From the IMG/VR virus record IMGVR_UViG_3300040808_000874, positions 1 to 20,940 of that record: a stretch of 20,940 nucleotides of DNA; one strand, written 5' to 3'. The translations under genes and the position numbers were made by a program. How positions within the stretch are numbered: the first letter of the stretch is position 1; each line of letters opens with the position of its first letter. Source of the DNA: a virus. Positions 4,996 to 13,900 of this stretch are shown piece by piece. The notes below the pieces were generated by a model. That model ran no database searches. It had not been told where the DNA came from and worked only from the letters and a program-made list of their open reading frames with translations.

Positions 4996-6524
4996 TAGTA
5001 GGTGCCCCCATCAATGGTTACGCCATCAATGGTGCCGCCAGTGATGCTGACGTTATTAGCTGCTTGGGTTGCAATAGAACCAAGGCCAAGGCTCGTGCGA
5101 GCCGTTGCGCCAGATTCAGCGACAAAGGTCGAGCCGTTGCCAACAATAAAATTGCCGTCGGTTACTGCAAGGCCAGCAATAGCCGACAGCTTGGCGTTAA
5201 AGGCTTGAACGTCGCTTCCGATTGCAAGGCCAAGGTTGGTGCGTGCACCTGACGAGCTGTTAGAGCCTGTGCCGCCATCTGCGACTGCAAGAATCCCGGT
5301 GATGTTGGATGCACCAAGATCAACACCAACTTCAGTGGACTCAATAACAAGACCACCATTTGCCTTGAGATCAAGCGCAAAAGTGGTGCCACTCAGGTCA
5401 AGACCATTACCAGCCGTGTAGGTGGTGTTGGTGTCAGTTGCGGCAATCGTGATGCTGCCGCCGCCGTTGGTAATGCTGATGTTTGAACCAGCGGTCAGCG
5501 TCGCTTTAGTCAGCGTGTTGCCGGTGCTATTACCGATCAGCAGCTGGCCGTTGGTATAGCTGGTCTGGCCGGTGCCACCTTTGTTGACTGCAATGGTGCT
5601 GGCGGACCATGTACCAGAGGTCAGAGTGCCGACGCTGGTCAGGCTGGAAGCAGTAACACCAGAGCCAAGAGTGCTGGCACTCAGGACGCTAGTGCCATTG
5701 ATCTTGAACTCTTTGCCAGAAGCAATGTTGACGTGCTCGGAAAAATCCCAGCTGTCAGTGGCATTAGTCCACGCAATCGTGTGATCGGTGGTTCCCTTCA
5801 GGGTGATGCCGCCACCGTCGGCTGAGGCATCGCTGGGGCTGGCAGTAGCGCCCAGTTCGATGTTTTTATCATCCACCGAAACGGTGGTGCTGTTCACCGT
5901 CGTGGTGGTGCCATTAACGGTGAGGTTGCCGCTAATGGTCAGGTTGCTGCTAACCGTGCCACCGCTGATAGGCAGGTACTCGCTGCTCAGATCAGGGATG
6001 TCACCGGCAACCAGAGCACGGAAGCTAGGCGTTCCGTTGCTGCCATTAGGAGCAGCAAAAACGCGGTTTGCGGTTTGGCTTGCAAGGCTGCCAGTCAGCG
6101 TGCCGCTGGTGGTGACAGGGCTGCCGCTAACACTGAAAATATTGGGCAGGCTTAGCGCAACACTGGTGACCGTGCCAGTGCCAAAGCTTGCTAGCTCATC
6201 TTGAACGTAGGCAGTGGTGGCAACCTTTGTGCTGTCGTCACCAGCAGAAGGGGTGGTCGCTGTAGCGCTGCCGCCGAGCGCAACCGTGCCAGAAAATGTT
6301 TTGTTGCCGCTAATCGTTTGGGTAGTGTCAAGCGTCGTAAAGGCGCCCTCACCACCAATTGCGATGATTGAGCTGGCTGTGCCGTCGCCGTTGTCGCCGT
6401 AGCCGTAGTAAAGCTTTTTATCCCCTGTATTCTCGTTAAACGCCAACTCCGAAGGAGCCAGCGACGAGGGAGCGCCAGCCGCACCCGTAGACGCCCTCTT
6501 CTTAATGCGGATGGTGTTGGCCAT
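4995..6524 (-). CDS. Tail fiber protein with GGTG repeats (509 aa)
   Basis: ATG 6524 begins 3 bases after the stop of the preceding gene. Residues 1-60 are the fiber-head domain (MANTIRIKKRASTG, then PSELAFNENTGDKKLYYG). Residues 65-115 carry TTQTISGNKTFSGTVALGG and KVATTAYVQDELASFG, a module frequent in marine-phage fibers. Residues 190-215 are a repetitive NLTISGNLTVNGTTTTV strand region. GGTG-x-T/S-N motifs (IAVNKGGTGQTSYTNGQLLI at 311-330 and LAVADGGTGSNSSSGARTNL at 412-431) mark two homologous blocks. The end (SITGGTIDGVTIDGGTY) lacks a peptidase S74 chaperone domain. Composition is Ser/Thr/Gly-rich without Cys, as in trimeric beta fibers. Role: host recognition; receptor unknown. Confidence 0.85.
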   Translation of the reverse strand: MANTIRIKKRASTGAAGAPSSLAPSELAFNENTGDKKLYYGYGDNGDGTASSIIAIGGEGAFTTLDTTQTISGNKTFSGTVALGGSATATTPSAGDDSTKVATTAYVQDELASFGTGTVTSVALSLPNIFSVSGSPVTTSGTLTGSLASQTANRVFAAPNGSNGTPSFRALVAGDIPDLSSEYLPISGGTVSSNLTISGNLTVNGTTTTVNSTTVSVDDKNIELGATASPSDASADGGGITLKGTTDHTIAWTNATDSWDFSEHVNIASGKEFKINGTSVLSASTLGSGVTASSLTSVGTLTSGTWSASTIAVNKGGTGQTSYTNGQLLIGNSTGNTLTKATLTAGSNISITNGGGSITIAATDTNTTYTAGNGLDLSGTTFALDLKANGGLVIESTEVGVDLGASNITGILAVADGGTGSNSSSGARTNLGLAIGSDVQAFNAKLSAIAGLAVTDGNFIVGNGSTFVAESGATARTSLGLGSIATQAANNVSITGGTIDGVTIDGGTY

Positions 6525-6527
6525 GGC

Positions 6528-6785
6528 TTAAAAGTTGCCTCCAAAAGTCAGCGTAGAGGTGGTCCAGGTGGCGTCAGCCTTAAACTCGCTGCCGTCGTAA
6601 TAGACGACGCTTCCGTTCACTTTAGCCGTGCTATCTACTTCTAATCCACTTGGGCCAACTGGGCCTTGCGGGCCGGCTGTAATAGCACTGACTACCGAAA
6701 CACTTTGAGAGCTGACAACCGCTGTTTGCCCGCCTTCTGTTACATCAACGGTTGTTGTGGTTTTGGTTACGTTTACAGAAGTCAT
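6528..6785 (-). CDS. Small structural protein with collagen-like GPQGPVGPSG core (85 aa)
   Basis: The start is ATG 6785 and overlaps the 112-aa gene by 4 bases (ATGA). Residues 1-36 are a Thr/Val-rich beta region (MTSVNVTKTTTTVDVTEGG). Residues 38-47 (GPQGPVGPSG) hold about three Gly-x-y triplets, a minimal collagen-like segment that in phages joins trimeric parts. Residues 53-85 (STAKVNGSVVYYDGSEFKAD) form a small beta domain resembling the D-G-x-x-F-K repeat seen in phage fiber linkers. It looks like a trimeric connector or adaptor in the fiber cluster. Family and exact role are unknown. Confidence 0.7.
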   Translation of the reverse strand: MTSVNVTKTTTTVDVTEGGQTAVVSSQSVSVVSAITAGPQGPVGPSGLEVDSTAKVNGSVVYYDGSEFKADATWTTSTLTFGGNF

Positions 6786-7120
6786 CGCGTGTAACCCTGC
6801 GCGACGTAAATTGTTCCCTCTAGGTAATACTCTTTCAATCCATCAGGATTTGTTAGCAGCACGTCATACCGCAGCTCATCAGGGAAATCAACCGTATCCT
6901 CATCGGAGAGGGATAAGGTAACTTTGCCTGCAGCGCGATCGGTGTAAGCGACCGAAAAATCAGCGTACTTTGTCGTTCTGGCCTCGTTCCAAGCTTGAGA
7001 GGTAACAGTCCAACCATCCAAATCAATCGGATCATCTGCGCTGTCTTTGAAGACAAGCACGATCGAATGATCGGCACTGCGTTGAACCGTAAAGTTATAA
7101 ATGCCAGGTTGAATGGCCAT
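6782..7120 (-). CDS. Small beta-sandwich structural protein, possible baseplate/fiber adaptor (112 aa)
   Basis: ATG 7120 follows a perfect ribosome binding site, which fixes the start and excludes the overlapping frame at 7134. The protein has alternating hydrophobic strands (MAIQPGIYNFTVQRSADHSI, DDPIDLDGWTVTSQAWNEA, GKVTLSLSDEDT, LRYDVLLTNPDGLKEYYLEG). The pattern of a polar residue followed by DL-x-GW and a terminal Y-LEGTI-V strand suggests an Ig-like or baseplate-upper-protein-type N-terminal fold, which in other phages carries receptor-binding proteins. I have no profile match, so this is inference. It lies in an ATGA overlap with the collagen-like gene. Confidence 0.7.
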   Translation of the reverse strand: MAIQPGIYNFTVQRSADHSIVLVFKDSADDPIDLDGWTVTSQAWNEARTTKYADFSVAYTDRAAGKVTLSLSDEDTVDFPDELRYDVLLTNPDGLKEYYLEGTIYVAQGYTR

Positions 7121-7123
7121 AAC

Positions 7124-7131
7124 TCACCTCC
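7124..7131 (-). promoter_or_regulatory. Strong Shine-Dalgarno (GGAGGTGA)
   Basis: The minus-strand octamer GGAGGTGA is a full match to the anti-Shine-Dalgarno of 16S rRNA and lies 3 bases before ATG 7120. Most neighbours have weak or no such site, so this gene may be the most strongly initiated in the fiber cluster. Confidence 0.75.
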
Positions 7132-7154
7132 CAAGCCCAGTTTAGGCAGTCTGA

Positions 7155-7718
7155 TTAAGCCTCAGGCCAAGGCGTGATGAACGGTTCAGTGTTGGCAACC
7201 ATTGAATCAGTTGCCTCGTCGTACACCTGCGCCGGATTGGTCAGCAGTGCTGCCAGCTCTTCGGTGGTGGTGCAGGCGTTGATTTCAGCCTCGCGGGTGC
7301 CGCTGGTGGTGCGGACTGCCTCGCGGTAAGCCAACACATCAGCCGGAATGGCGGTGTCGTTTTCAGCCTTGCGGGTGACGTACCAGTCGGTATTAGCGAG
7401 CAGGCTGCCAGCGATCTGCTTTTGCTTAGCAACCCACTCAGTCTTCAGACCTTTGTTAATGATCTGAACGCCATCAGCATCCAGCACGGGGTTGTCGTCT
7501 TCATCAACAGCGGGCTCATCTTCGAGCCGCTTGGGGTTGCCTTCGCTCCAGTAAAAACGGTTATCAACCGGAGCAGGGTCTGCTTCCCAAGTGATGCCGA
7601 TTGCAGCCTTTTCATCCTCGCTGGCAAGGCGCAGCCAGTTAGACGGGTACTGCGTACCGTCTGCGTCAGTGAAGGGGCGACCAACCGCAAGAGGCTGACC
7701 GTTCAGTAGAAATCCCAT
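7155..7718 (-). CDS. Probable tail/fiber assembly protein (187 aa)
   Basis: ATG 7718. Residues 1-31 (MGFLLNGQPLAVGRPFTDAD, then TQYPSNWLRL) form a small beta head. Residues 36-60 contain KAAIGITWEADPAPVDNRFYW. Residues 64-90 are acidic (EDEPAVDEDDNPVLDADG). Residues 106-158 hold the motif LLANTDWYVTRKAENDTAIP followed by a helical R-E-A-V-R segment and TTEELAALL. The D-W-Y-V-x-R-x-x-E-x-x-x-x-I-P pattern is typical of small tail-fiber assembly chaperones (Phage_tail_APC-like) that fold or attach the adjacent fiber. It sits between the 794-aa adhesin and the fiber adaptors, consistent with that role. The assignment is family-level and not certain. Confidence 0.7.
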   Translation of the reverse strand: MGFLLNGQPLAVGRPFTDADGTQYPSNWLRLASEDEKAAIGITWEADPAPVDNRFYWSEGNPKRLEDEPAVDEDDNPVLDADGVQIINKGLKTEWVAKQKQIAGSLLANTDWYVTRKAENDTAIPADVLAYREAVRTTSGTREAEINACTTTEELAALLTNPAQVYDEATDSMVANTEPFITPWPEA

Positions 7719-7756
7719 GGCTAAATAGTAGCGGTGGTGTGTGCCCGTTTCATAGG

Positions 7757-10141
7757 TCAGCGGGCGGTAGCGGGCGAAACACCGTCCCCGCCAAATGGGT
7801 TTTCACTAAAGGCGGCAAATATGTAGTTCTTGCCTGAAACATTTTCGACGCCATTTGTGTGTCTTGGCTTGAATCCGTTTGAGTAAATATCAAAATCAAG
7901 GTTCGTGAACTCTTGGGAGTTGCTATTTGGTAGCAAGTAGCCGGTTGCAATGTTGTAAGGATTGCGGGCAGTGTCCCGAACCATCCAAGAGGTTGTTGCT
8001 TGATCGGTGACTTTGATCATGATCCACCGTGGCTTAAACCCGCAATACACAAACGGACCATCGGTGGAACCATTTCCGGTGTAGCTGCCGAACTTGCTGT
8101 AGCCTTCGATTTCGGCAAAGAAATAAGCTACCTGAGTCTGGCTCCCGGCATTGATTGCTGAATTATTGCCCAGCGTCATAACAGTCGAAGTAGGAGCGGT
8201 GTTATTAAAAAACGCGGTGTCAGTTTCAGCGGCGAGGGTCAGGCTTAAATAAATACCTTTAGTTGCCCCCAGCGATTGATGATATACAAGCCAATGTTTG
8301 ACAGCGTTTCTTGCCTTGAAAATTGCAAAAGCTGGCGCAACACCTAAACCATGAGCTATGGTTGCGCCTGAGGTTCCGTTGCCTGTGTAGGTTGCAATAG
8401 AAAATCCAGCAGAGGGGTTGGCGCTTACCGTGCTGTTGATGCTGCCAGTGGTAAGGACTTCGGTGCCGTTTGCTGCGAGCCAGTTCCAAGCGACGTAGGT
8501 TCTCCCCGTAGCATTGACCGCGTAGCCACCACTGGTTTCGTCGTAGACGGTAAAACCATCGGAATCAAAGGATGTCAGACCCTTGCCTGTATAGCTCTGC
8601 TCTGCGCTGGCTGCATCTGAAAGCAAAAACGCCGGGGCTCCGCGCACGGCATCGGTCCAGTTGTGAAATTCGACGTTTGATCTGCCTTTGACCCAGGTCA
8701 AGTCGGGCTGAAATCCGACACCAGTAAGCGACTGACTTCCACCAGTTCCGGTGTAAGTTTTAATATTGAAATACTGCGACCCATCCGCAATGTCCGGCGC
8801 GGGCAGGTTGCTGGCATTGAGGGCAGAAAAACCGGTCGGTGGGGTATGGGCAAAGGCTTTTTGTCCGTAATTCATCGTGGCATTACACGATCCAGAGCTA
8901 GACCCTTGGTGAAACCCTAGTGAAGCGTTTTCCAGCGGAACTGAAACATCCGAAATGTCGTATGGACCATAATTCTGTCCAGATGGTCCGACAAACCTCA
9001 CTTCTTGATTGTCCAAGTCAAGAGCTATCCCAACTGTGTTGCCAGTGGTAAAACTTGCCCCGGTATCTACTAAGGTGTAGGTCCCAGATTGCTCAATGTA
9101 AATGCCACCAGCTCGATAGTACGAAACTCGTTGCCTGTAATCACCATCGCTAGGAGAAAAGAAGCTGGCATTGATACTAAATTCCCCGAGAGTATTGATG
9201 GTCGCTTCAGCGTAATACTTGCCAGACGAAAAACGAATGGTGGATAGCGGCATCCCAGCATTTCGATTGCCGCTGCTATTTGCAGTGGCACGCAAGTTTC
9301 CGTCAGTAAAAGACGACGCCCCAGGGACAAGGGGGTTTAGTGTCGAAAAATTATTAGTCGGCGTGTCGCTCACTACTTCTGTATTGCTGCCGGTATCCGT
9401 CAACGTGAGGTGGTTGCCGTTCCCGCTGTGATCATGACCAACGCCATTCGCGGCAGAAGAGTCATAGGTCAAATAGAAGCCGTTGTTGCCATAGCTGAGA
9501 CCAGTAACTTCGATTGGTCTCCACACGCCGTTATCGTCGAACTCACCAAAATCAGTCGGTTCGTATGCAGTGCCGTCAATGAAATGAGTCTCTGCTATAT
9601 AGTGCTCTCCTTGAGAGCTAAATTGACCGCTTGAGTTGTATGCAGCGCACAGGTTGACTTGGGTAGCGCTACCAAACAACCAAGTAGAGTTTTGAGCTGG
9701 ATAGAAACCTGTTGTCCAGTCAGTTATCTGAACTCCATTGACCCAACACTTGAATCTGTTGGTATTTGTTGATTGCGTAGTATCAACTTGATAAACATAG
9801 TGATACCAAGCGGTGTCATCCCTATGAAGCGCAACACTTTGGTTGTAACCGCTCAATCCAAGGCTGGTTGAAATGCCGGCTCTTTGAGAACCCGCAAACT
9901 GGATTGATCCAGATTGGTTTGACGCCGTGCCCCAAAAAATAAGCGTATTGCCATTGCTGTTGCTTTTCTTTTGCCACGCTGAAAACGTGCAAATTTTGTT
10001 GCTGGTAGCGGTGCCCTGAGTACGCCGAAGGCTTAGAGCGGTGCTATACCCCAGCCCGTTCCAAAAAAGACTTTGCTCAAGCTGATACGCCTGCGCTCCA
10101 CCACCGAGCATCAACAGGTTGGCGCTTCCGGGGATACCCAT
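7757..10141 (-). CDS. Large tail adhesin: LamG-like, SPRY-like and triple-repeat domains (794 aa)
   Basis: ATG 10141, 3 bases after the upstream stop. Residues 25-205 look like a LamG/concanavalin-type lectin: KICTFSAWQKKSNSNG, TAWYHYVYQVDTTQ, RFKCWVNGVQITDW and EHYIAETHFIDGTAY are the usual strand and active-edge motifs. Residues 280-425 resemble SPRY: SSGKYYAEATINTL, YYRAGGIYIEQSGT, TVGIALDLDNQEVRFV and SLGFHQGSSSG. Residues 456-781 are three tandem beta modules, each opening with TYTGNG-type turns and a GF-P-hydrophobic-K strand and closing with an aromatic WNW, FFAEIEG or FAAFSENP end. Lectin plus SPRY plus repeats indicate a carbohydrate- or surface-binding tail protein. From memory such proteins are common in marine phages. 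Target unknown. Confidence 0.8.
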   Translation of the reverse strand: MGIPGSANLLMLGGGAQAYQLEQSLFWNGLGYSTALSLRRTQGTATSNKICTFSAWQKKSNSNGNTLIFWGTASNQSGSIQFAGSQRAGISTSLGLSGYNQSVALHRDDTAWYHYVYQVDTTQSTNTNRFKCWVNGVQITDWTTGFYPAQNSTWLFGSATQVNLCAAYNSSGQFSSQGEHYIAETHFIDGTAYEPTDFGEFDDNGVWRPIEVTGLSYGNNGFYLTYDSSAANGVGHDHSGNGNHLTLTDTGSNTEVVSDTPTNNFSTLNPLVPGASSFTDGNLRATANSSGNRNAGMPLSTIRFSSGKYYAEATINTLGEFSINASFFSPSDGDYRQRVSYYRAGGIYIEQSGTYTLVDTGASFTTGNTVGIALDLDNQEVRFVGPSGQNYGPYDISDVSVPLENASLGFHQGSSSGSCNATMNYGQKAFAHTPPTGFSALNASNLPAPDIADGSQYFNIKTYTGTGGSQSLTGVGFQPDLTWVKGRSNVEFHNWTDAVRGAPAFLLSDAASAEQSYTGKGLTSFDSDGFTVYDETSGGYAVNATGRTYVAWNWLAANGTEVLTTGSINSTVSANPSAGFSIATYTGNGTSGATIAHGLGVAPAFAIFKARNAVKHWLVYHQSLGATKGIYLSLTLAAETDTAFFNNTAPTSTVMTLGNNSAINAGSQTQVAYFFAEIEGYSKFGSYTGNGSTDGPFVYCGFKPRWIMIKVTDQATTSWMVRDTARNPYNIATGYLLPNSNSQEFTNLDFDIYSNGFKPRHTNGVENVSGKNYIFAAFSENPFGGDGVSPATAR

Positions 10142-10144
10142 TGA

Positions 10145-10921
10145 TCAGCTGAAGTTGGTGAGCAGTGTTGCGTGGATGCTAGTCGTAGTTCGCACCGCAT
10201 ACGCCAGTGCGTCTACCGCTCCACTCCCAGTTGAAATCGTAGGCGGATTGCCACCAGAAAAATCCCAGTAGCTACCAAATGAAAGCGTTCTCGCCGTGCT
10301 GTCCTGGGTGATAAAGATTACGCCAGACTGCCCAGCCGTCAGGTTGCTTGGATTCGCCAGCGTGGTGTTTTCGCTCAGCGTGATGCTGAAATTGTTGGCG
10401 GCTGCAAAGTCAGGCGTCGCCGTGCCAGAGCTGCTGCTAAAGCTGGTGATCGTGCCGCGCTGTGCCTTGGTAAAGCTCTGAGTGATTGCAAGCCCTGCCA
10501 GGGTTGAAGTGGCATTAGGCAGCGTCAGGGTGCGGTCCGCCGTTGGATCGGTGACCGCCAGCGTGGTCTCAAAGTCGTTATCGGTTGCGCCTTCAAATAC
10601 CAGAGAGGCAGCATTGCCAAGCGTGACAGCGCCGGTAAAGGTGCCGCCAGCCTTCGCCATGTAGGTACTGCTAGCGCTGCTGGTGGTCAGCAAGCCAAGG
10701 TTGGCCGACCCAAGAGCGCCAACGGTTATCCAAGAGCTATCGCTGGAATCCCTCAGCTTGAGGGTTGCGGTATTGGTATCAGCCCACCACATGTAGGGGT
10801 AGGTGCTGGCAGGTTCTGTGCTGCTGCTGTTATTGCTGACAATTGCGGCTAGAGCATTATTCAAATCGGAACGGAAACTGGCCCCGTCCTGATTGGCTAG
10901 CGAATAGTCGTGGACAGCCAC
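10145..10921 (-). CDS. Tail fiber protein with C-terminal module shared with the 4295 gene (258 aa)
   Basis: The start is GTG 10921 with AGAAGG about 6 bases upstream. Residues 1-60 (SFRSDLNNALAAIVSNNSSS, PYMWWADTNTATLKLRDSS) are a known fiber opening: a helical segment followed by a W-W-ADT-x-T-x-L-K-x-R-D strand. Residues 88-140 carry MAKAGGTFTGAVTLG, FEGATDNDFETTL and PTADRTLTLPNATSTL, a repeat typical of marine phage fibers. Residues 148-258 match the end of the 163-aa gene (see ANPSNLTAGQSG and FGSYW). No Cys, no chaperone domain. As the first gene after J it is a candidate side fiber attached to the tail tip. Confidence 0.82.
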   Translation of the reverse strand: MAVHDYSLANQDGASFRSDLNNALAAIVSNNSSSTEPASTYPYMWWADTNTATLKLRDSSDSSWITVGALGSANLGLLTTSSASSTYMAKAGGTFTGAVTLGNAASLVFEGATDNDFETTLAVTDPTADRTLTLPNATSTLAGLAITQSFTKAQRGTITSFSSSSGTATPDFAAANNFSITLSENTTLANPSNLTAGQSGVIFITQDSTARTLSFGSYWDFSGGNPPTISTGSGAVDALAYAVRTTTSIHATLLTNFS

Positions 10922-10948
10922 TGTCGCCTTCTCAGTCTTTGGCTCACT

Positions 10949-13900
10949 TTAGCCCTTTCCAAAGCCAACGGCTGAGTAACTGAAGTTTCGGCTAATCCCG
11001 GTGTCTGACGAATTGAAAAACGCAACGTCAAAGCCTGTGGCTGAAACATTAGACAGAGTGAAATAATCACCGCTTTGCATGTTCTGAGCCGTAATGCCGA
11101 CCGCTGGCAACTTGCTATTGCTGCCAAGCAGGCTGGCTGTCCCGACAAAAAACGAATTGGCGAACGTCACCGACTTGGTGCCAGTACCGCTAGAAATCAC
11201 AGATTCACTCTGTTCAGTACGGCGCTCAAACTCGGCAACATAACCAAGCTCATCAACCAAAATATTTTGTGCTGTATCGGTGCTGGTTAGTTCAGCTTTG
11301 AACTGGAAAGCTCGGGCCTTAAAACTGCCATTTGCAAAATCAGCCCAATCACCCCAAGTTGGCGAACCGCTTGGGTCGTCGTCAGTTTTTCTGACAAACA
11401 ATTTTGCATTTACCTTGTCGGCCACGTCGCCATCAAATTTGGCCCAGCTGTCAATATTGTCTGTCTTGTCATCAATCAAGTCATCAGGGTAAAAACCGCG
11501 AGTGACAAACCGGCGCTTTAGGTCAAGAGCAAACACGCCCTTAAGATCAAGCGTGTTGACAAACGTATATTCACCAGAGCTGAGAGTATCGCCCAGCGAA
11601 TCAAGTTTGCCCCAATCGTCAATATCGTCTGTTTTGTCGTCAATCAGCGCATCGCTGGCCAAAGTCAAAGCATCATATTCATCGCTGTAAAAACAGCTAG
11701 TTTTCTGCCCTTGAAATGGCGGAGCGTCTTGATCTTCTCTGCGGGATTGCAAAAGCAACTTGCCGCGTGTGTCTGGGAGGTCAATGATGACACTTGTTTC
11801 ATTAGCGCTAAGGCGGCCCCCATCGTCTGCAAACTTGACCAGCACCTCACCTTCTACCAACGGAATTTTGGCGCTAGTTGAAGAGCCTGCAACAGCTTCA
11901 ATCAGGTCAACTGAATTGCTCCATGTGGCAGTTCCATCAATCAAGCTGTTGTGCTTAATGTAAACCTTGCCGCCGTTTCTAACGTCAAGATCAGTCGCCT
12001 CATCCCATTTAAGTGTTCCCTCTTTGTCGCTAGTGGCTTCAAAGCGCAGATTCTGCACATCAGCAGGAACTGCAGTTTTACCAATGGCAGTAAAGCTCAA
12101 GCTGGCAAAATCACTGGACTGCCGGCCCAATGAATTGATGCTGTAAACCTCAATTGTGTAAGTCGCTGCTCTGGTGTCTAAGATTTCATAATCAGGCTTG
12201 GTGACAGTCGCCGTTTCCCAGTTATCGTCGCCGGCCCTATAGCGCACCTTGTATTGCGGAATGCCTTTAACAGCCGACCAGCTAACAACAATTTTGACTT
12301 TGGCTTTATCGTTCTGTGCGTAAAACTTTTCCTCTGCCTCTGGGCTGGACGGTGGACTGGGTATTGCGTTTAGATTGCTGATCGTGCGGGATTGCAATGC
12401 ATAACCGCGTTCAACATGGTCATACTTGCCGACGTTGTATTTAAGGCCAGTGATTTCATAAACGTGGCCATCGGTTTCCCGAACGCTTAAAACTCGATAC
12501 TGCTGAGTTTGCAGTGAGTCAGTTTGAATAATCCAAATGCTGTTTGCATTGGGCTGTGTAGTCCAATCCTCATCAACGGTGATCAGCGTGCCGGTGCGGC
12601 TGATGATGTTTTTGGTTTCAACCGTGCCATCAGGCAGGATCACGCTTAGCGTCGCATCGTCATCCGGTAAACCGGTGGCATCATCAACGTTAATTGTGTT
12701 GTCGCCAGCAGCAGCAATGCGGCCACCAAAGCGAACGCCAGCCCTAACCGGATCCTGAACGTCTACAACCGCACCTGGGCGGATAAGTGAACCTGCATCA
12801 ATAGAGGTGGCAAAGGTAATTACCTCATGCTCTTGCTGTTCGGTGTAAAGAATCCACTGGCCCAAACGGTTCGCTTGACCGCGTGAGGTGCAGGCAAACG
12901 CTTTGATTTGAGTGGTGACAACGCCGTATTTTTCAATGGCGTCACGATCCTCTACAACCTCGTAATTGATTTCGCGGGTTTCAAGGTCTAGGTAACCAAC
13001 AATGGCGACAGTGTGCCGAGTTTTAAGATCAGAGCCGGCATAGCTAAAGCCATCCTCAGTGACATTGGCCCGTGTAAATAAATAGCTGGGATCAGTTGGC
13101 TTATCCTGCGTGATGGTCAGGGTGCCGGTTGACCAGTACGGCTGACAGCGCATAACGCTGCACAGGTCATTAATTAGCTTATATGCCTCGTATTGATTTT
13201 GAATAAGAGCATTACAGCTAAACCGGGCTTCTTTACCGCCAAAGCCATCATCGACAAGTCCATTGCAATACTGGCTGGCAGAATAGAACGCAAATTTATC
13301 TAATTGAGCGGCTTCAATATGATCCCCAAAACCATACCTCTTGCTGGTCAAAAGGTCGAATAGCACCCAGGCCGGATCGCTACACCATTGCGCTGCACCA
13401 AAGGTTCCGGTCCAAGTACCGCTATAAGTAACCCTGCCAGTATCTTGATCAACCGTGGCATTGTTAGGCAGCTGAACCTTAATCCCTCGTATGCGATATG
13501 AACGCGCAGGGATTGAGTTGAACTGTTCAGCCTGAAAGCGCAATGCAACCAATGCGCTGTTTGGATAACGGAGCTTTTGATAAATAAGCTCGGTGTAAGC
13601 CGTGAAGAATGTTGGGCTAACGTTGGTGTCTGAAGAATCAGCCGACTCTCGAACGACGCGAATATCAACAGGGAAAGCGCCGTCTAAATCAATGATGTAA
13701 TCGCGCTCATATCTGTCAGCTGTTCTGCCGCTAATCGTGTCGCGCTTGGCTTCGGTAAAACCGCCGCCGTTGTACTGAACATCAAACCGAATGGTGACGG
13801 ATGTGCCCAGGATGTCACCTTCATTGGTGCCACGCTCAAGCCGGCTAACGGCCATGCTGATTCGCACGGCGTCAACGTTGGTATCAGTAATCTGCCGGGT

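Noticed and set aside
5788-6204. 138-aa plus frame within the fiber gene
   Set aside because: Leu/Val/Pro-rich antisense shadow of the Thr/Ser/Gly-rich 509-aa fiber.
4295-10921. Diversity-generating retroelement suspected from Mtd-like fiber heads
   Set aside because: No reverse transcriptase, template repeat or CLec-type variable C-terminus was seen; the shared tip module is a plain protein duplication.
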